From Enterovibrio gelatinilyticus (GTDB lineage Bacteria > Pseudomonadota > Gammaproteobacteria > Enterobacterales > Vibrionaceae), in NCBI RefSeq assembly GCF_028683095.1, contig NZ_JAJUBC010000015.1, positions 1 to 64,000 on the forward strand: a stretch of DNA of 64,000 nt, in the 5' to 3' direction. Made by a program: the position numbers and the translations under genes. Shown here one piece after another: positions 62,712 through 64,000 of the stretch. The notes beneath the pieces were generated by a model. The model was not told the DNA's origin. It did no database searches and saw only the letters and a list, made by a program, of their open reading frames with translations. Position 1 is the stretch's first letter, and each line of letters opens with the position of its first letter.

Positions 62712-63299
62712 ATGAAAACAGAAAAGCAAAAAATGCTAAGTGGCGAGCTTTATATTGCCAGTGATCCTGAGTTAGTAGCAGATAAAATACGCTGCCGAGA
62801 AGCCATGCGTCGATTTAATCAAAGCCTTCCTGACAGTGACGAATGGAAAACTGCAAAGCGAGATTTGCTGCCGAATGCACCAGAGAGCGTGTATATCGAG
62901 CCCCCTTTCTTTTGTGATTATGGCATTCATACCGAGTTTGGTGAGAATGTGTTTATGAACTTCAACTGTACGATCTTAGATGTTGCTCCGGTTCGCATCG
63001 GTAACCGCGTGATGATGGCAAATAACGTACAGTTACTCACGGCAACCCACCCTTTGGATGTTGGGCGTCGGGCGTTCGATTTGGAAGAGTATGGTTTGCC
63101 AATCACAATTGGCGACAATGTTTGGCTAGGCGGCAGCGTGATCGTGTTGCCAGGTGTCACGATAGGCAAGAACTGCGTGATTGGTGCAGGGAGTGTGGTG
63201 ACGAAAGATGTACCTGATAACAGTGTTGCAGTGGGTAACCCTGCGCGTGTTATTCGTGAACTAACGGAAGAAGAGGTGGTAGAGCGCCACTCTCGTTAA
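62712..63299 (+). CDS. maa: Sugar O-acetyltransferase, Maa-like (left-handed beta helix)
   Basis: 195 residues, maltose/galactoside acetyltransferase type. N-terminal helix cap (MKTEKQKMLSGELYIASDPEL), then hexapeptide repeats. FMNFNCTILDVAPVRIGNRVMMANNVQLLTATHP carries the catalytic His near residue 115, and WLGGSVIVLPGVTIGKNCVIGAGSVVTKDVPDNSVAVGNPARVI closes the helix. It transfers acetyl from acetyl-CoA to sugar hydroxyls, normally as a trimer, in the cytoplasm. ATG at 62712. Confidence 0.9.
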   Translation: MKTEKQKMLSGELYIASDPELVADKIRCREAMRRFNQSLPDSDEWKTAKRDLLPNAPESVYIEPPFFCDYGIHTEFGENVFMNFNCTILDVAPVRIGNRVMMANNVQLLTATHPLDVGRRAFDLEEYGLPITIGDNVWLGGSVIVLPGVTIGKNCVIGAGSVVTKDVPDNSVAVGNPARVIRELTEEEVVERHSR

Positions 63300-63544
63300 G
63301 TGAGCATTTCTAGCTCAGTTAACACATCAATCGCGAACTGATTGCTACCACCACAAATATCTCGGTCGGCTTTGAATTGGCTGCATACTGCTGGGCGATC
63401 TGGCTGACCGAATATTTTGCATAAATTGTCATCATTGAGCTGAATGCAGCGCTCACCGGCGGGTTTACCGTTTGGCATTCCAGGAATGGCGGATGAAATG
63501 CTTGGCGCAATACAACATGCCCCGCAGCCTAAACGGCAACTCAT
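63296..63544 (-). CDS. Cys-cluster protein of the YkgJ/YeiW (UPF0153) type
   Basis: 82 residues from the ATG at 63544 (AAAGAG upstream; an ATG at 63559 has none). It has a CxxxxxCxxCC cluster (CRLGCGACC), a later CIQL, CKIFG and VCSQF Cys set, and PGMPNGKPAGERC, which match UPF0153 proteins such as E. coli YeiW. It probably binds zinc or an Fe-S cluster. Stop overlaps that of maa on the other strand. Function unknown. Confidence 0.8.
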   Translation of the reverse strand: MSCRLGCGACCIAPSISSAIPGMPNGKPAGERCIQLNDDNLCKIFGQPDRPAVCSQFKADRDICGGSNQFAIDVLTELEMLT

Positions 63545-63764
63545 TTCTTGCTCTTTCATCTAACGCGCCCAACACTCAATGACAATAAGGCGCGCACATT
63601 ATCACTCCATCACGCTTTTCGCAAAATGCGTTTATAACTTGCTGATATTAGGCACCAGGGTACGGGTCAATGAGGGGAAGGAGGGATAGTCCTTGAACTT
63701 TTTGAGCTGGGTGGTATAACGGGCGCCTCTTAGCGTTATCTCAACATCAACGGTATAAACGAAC

Positions 63765-64000
63765 ATGACGACACCTTTCTGGGAACAAAAAACACTGACT
63801 GATATGACGGATGCAGAGTGGGAATCGCTGTGCGACGGCTGTGGGAAGTGCTGTCTTCATAAGTTGATTGATGAAGATACCGAGCAGCTTTATTACACCA
63901 ACATCGCATGCAGTCTGCTGGACGATAAAACGTGTTCGTGTAAAGACTACGCCAATCGTTTCAGCTATGACGAAGACTGCTTAAAGCTATCTCGCGACAA
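63765..64000 (+). CDS. ycgN: YcgN-family Cys-cluster protein (5' part; cut by window edge)
   Basis: 78 codons are visible from the ATG at 63765; the rest lies outside. It matches YcgN/UPF0260 closely: [29 protein letters not shown] with the CxxCxxxCC-like cluster near residue 25, then further Cys (ACSLL, TCSCKDY, EDCLKL). Probably binds a metal or Fe-S cluster. In E. coli the family is conserved but the role is not known. No stop is expected inside the window. Confidence 0.88.
   Translation, partial: MTTPFWEQKTLTDMTDAEWESLCDGCGKCCLHKLIDEDTEQLYYTNIACSLLDDKTCSCKDYANRFSYDEDCLKLSRD

Overview
The window is bacterial chromosome from a marine gammaproteobacterium, most likely Vibrionaceae (Vibrio, Grimontia or Enterovibrio type). 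The reasons are Vibrio-style gene content (nrtR-prs-nadV, speG, hdfR, DUF1456 yehS, ycgN, the DUF294-DnaQ pair, BCCT carriers), many c-di-GMP and chemotaxis genes, and short Vibrio-like intergenic repeats. Genes are dense except for the left 4 kb. No rRNA, tRNA, CRISPR array or intact insertion sequence was seen. Species assignment is inference.

Left end (1-4.1 kb): a decayed accessory island. It holds a transposase remnant, the tail of a lost gene fused by a TAATG overlap to an immunity-like gene, a frameshifted SMI1/KNR4-like gene, an AT-rich membrane protein, and further fragments. 4.2-9.5 kb: a periplasmic protein of unknown role, then NAD salvage: prs and nadV diverge from nrtR, with two perfect and one degenerate TTTGTGTC-N5-GACACAAA palindromes between them. 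9.7-20.9 kb: a LysR gene diverging from a glutathione transferase/VOC pair, a haem protein plus diguanylate cyclase pair, speG, a partial LysR copy with a 21-bp triplication, PilZ, a Cys-rich lipoprotein, an XRE-PAS regulator, a VOC protein and a YqhD-like alcohol dehydrogenase.

21.2-33 kb is the most unusual part. A thiol-type ArsR regulator sits between two rightward transcription units whose presumed promoters share a near-identical 17-bp operator-like element over the -10 hexamer. The units encode a YraQ/ArsP-like permease, a complete polar-amino-acid-type ABC transporter split over both units, an OsmC peroxidase, a diiron protein with ligand spacing like aldehyde-deformylating oxygenase, a thioester-reductase-like SDR interrupted by one in-frame TAA, an RND/MMPL exporter and a LolA-like periplasmic carrier. 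A beta-barrel protein diverges on the left. Together they look like an inducible system that modifies and exports a hydrophobic or thiol-reactive compound; this assembly is not one I recognise.

33-64 kb is mostly core metabolism and signalling: yehS, an RhlE-type helicase, focA, glycine-betaine demethylation genes (gbcA, gbcB), a secreted lipase with an anchored neighbour, a CSS-EAL phosphodiesterase, a class V aminotransferase, hdfR, a chemotaxis receptor, a LysR/dicarboxylate symporter pair, two tandem BCCT carriers of identical length, the DUF294/DnaQ-exonuclease pair, a SlyD-type isomerase, a lipoprotein, a maa-type acetyltransferase and two Cys-cluster proteins. The second (ycgN) runs off the right edge. 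Betaine uptake by the BCCT carriers could feed GbcAB, and three separate loci (GGDEF, EAL, PilZ) make, break and read c-di-GMP.
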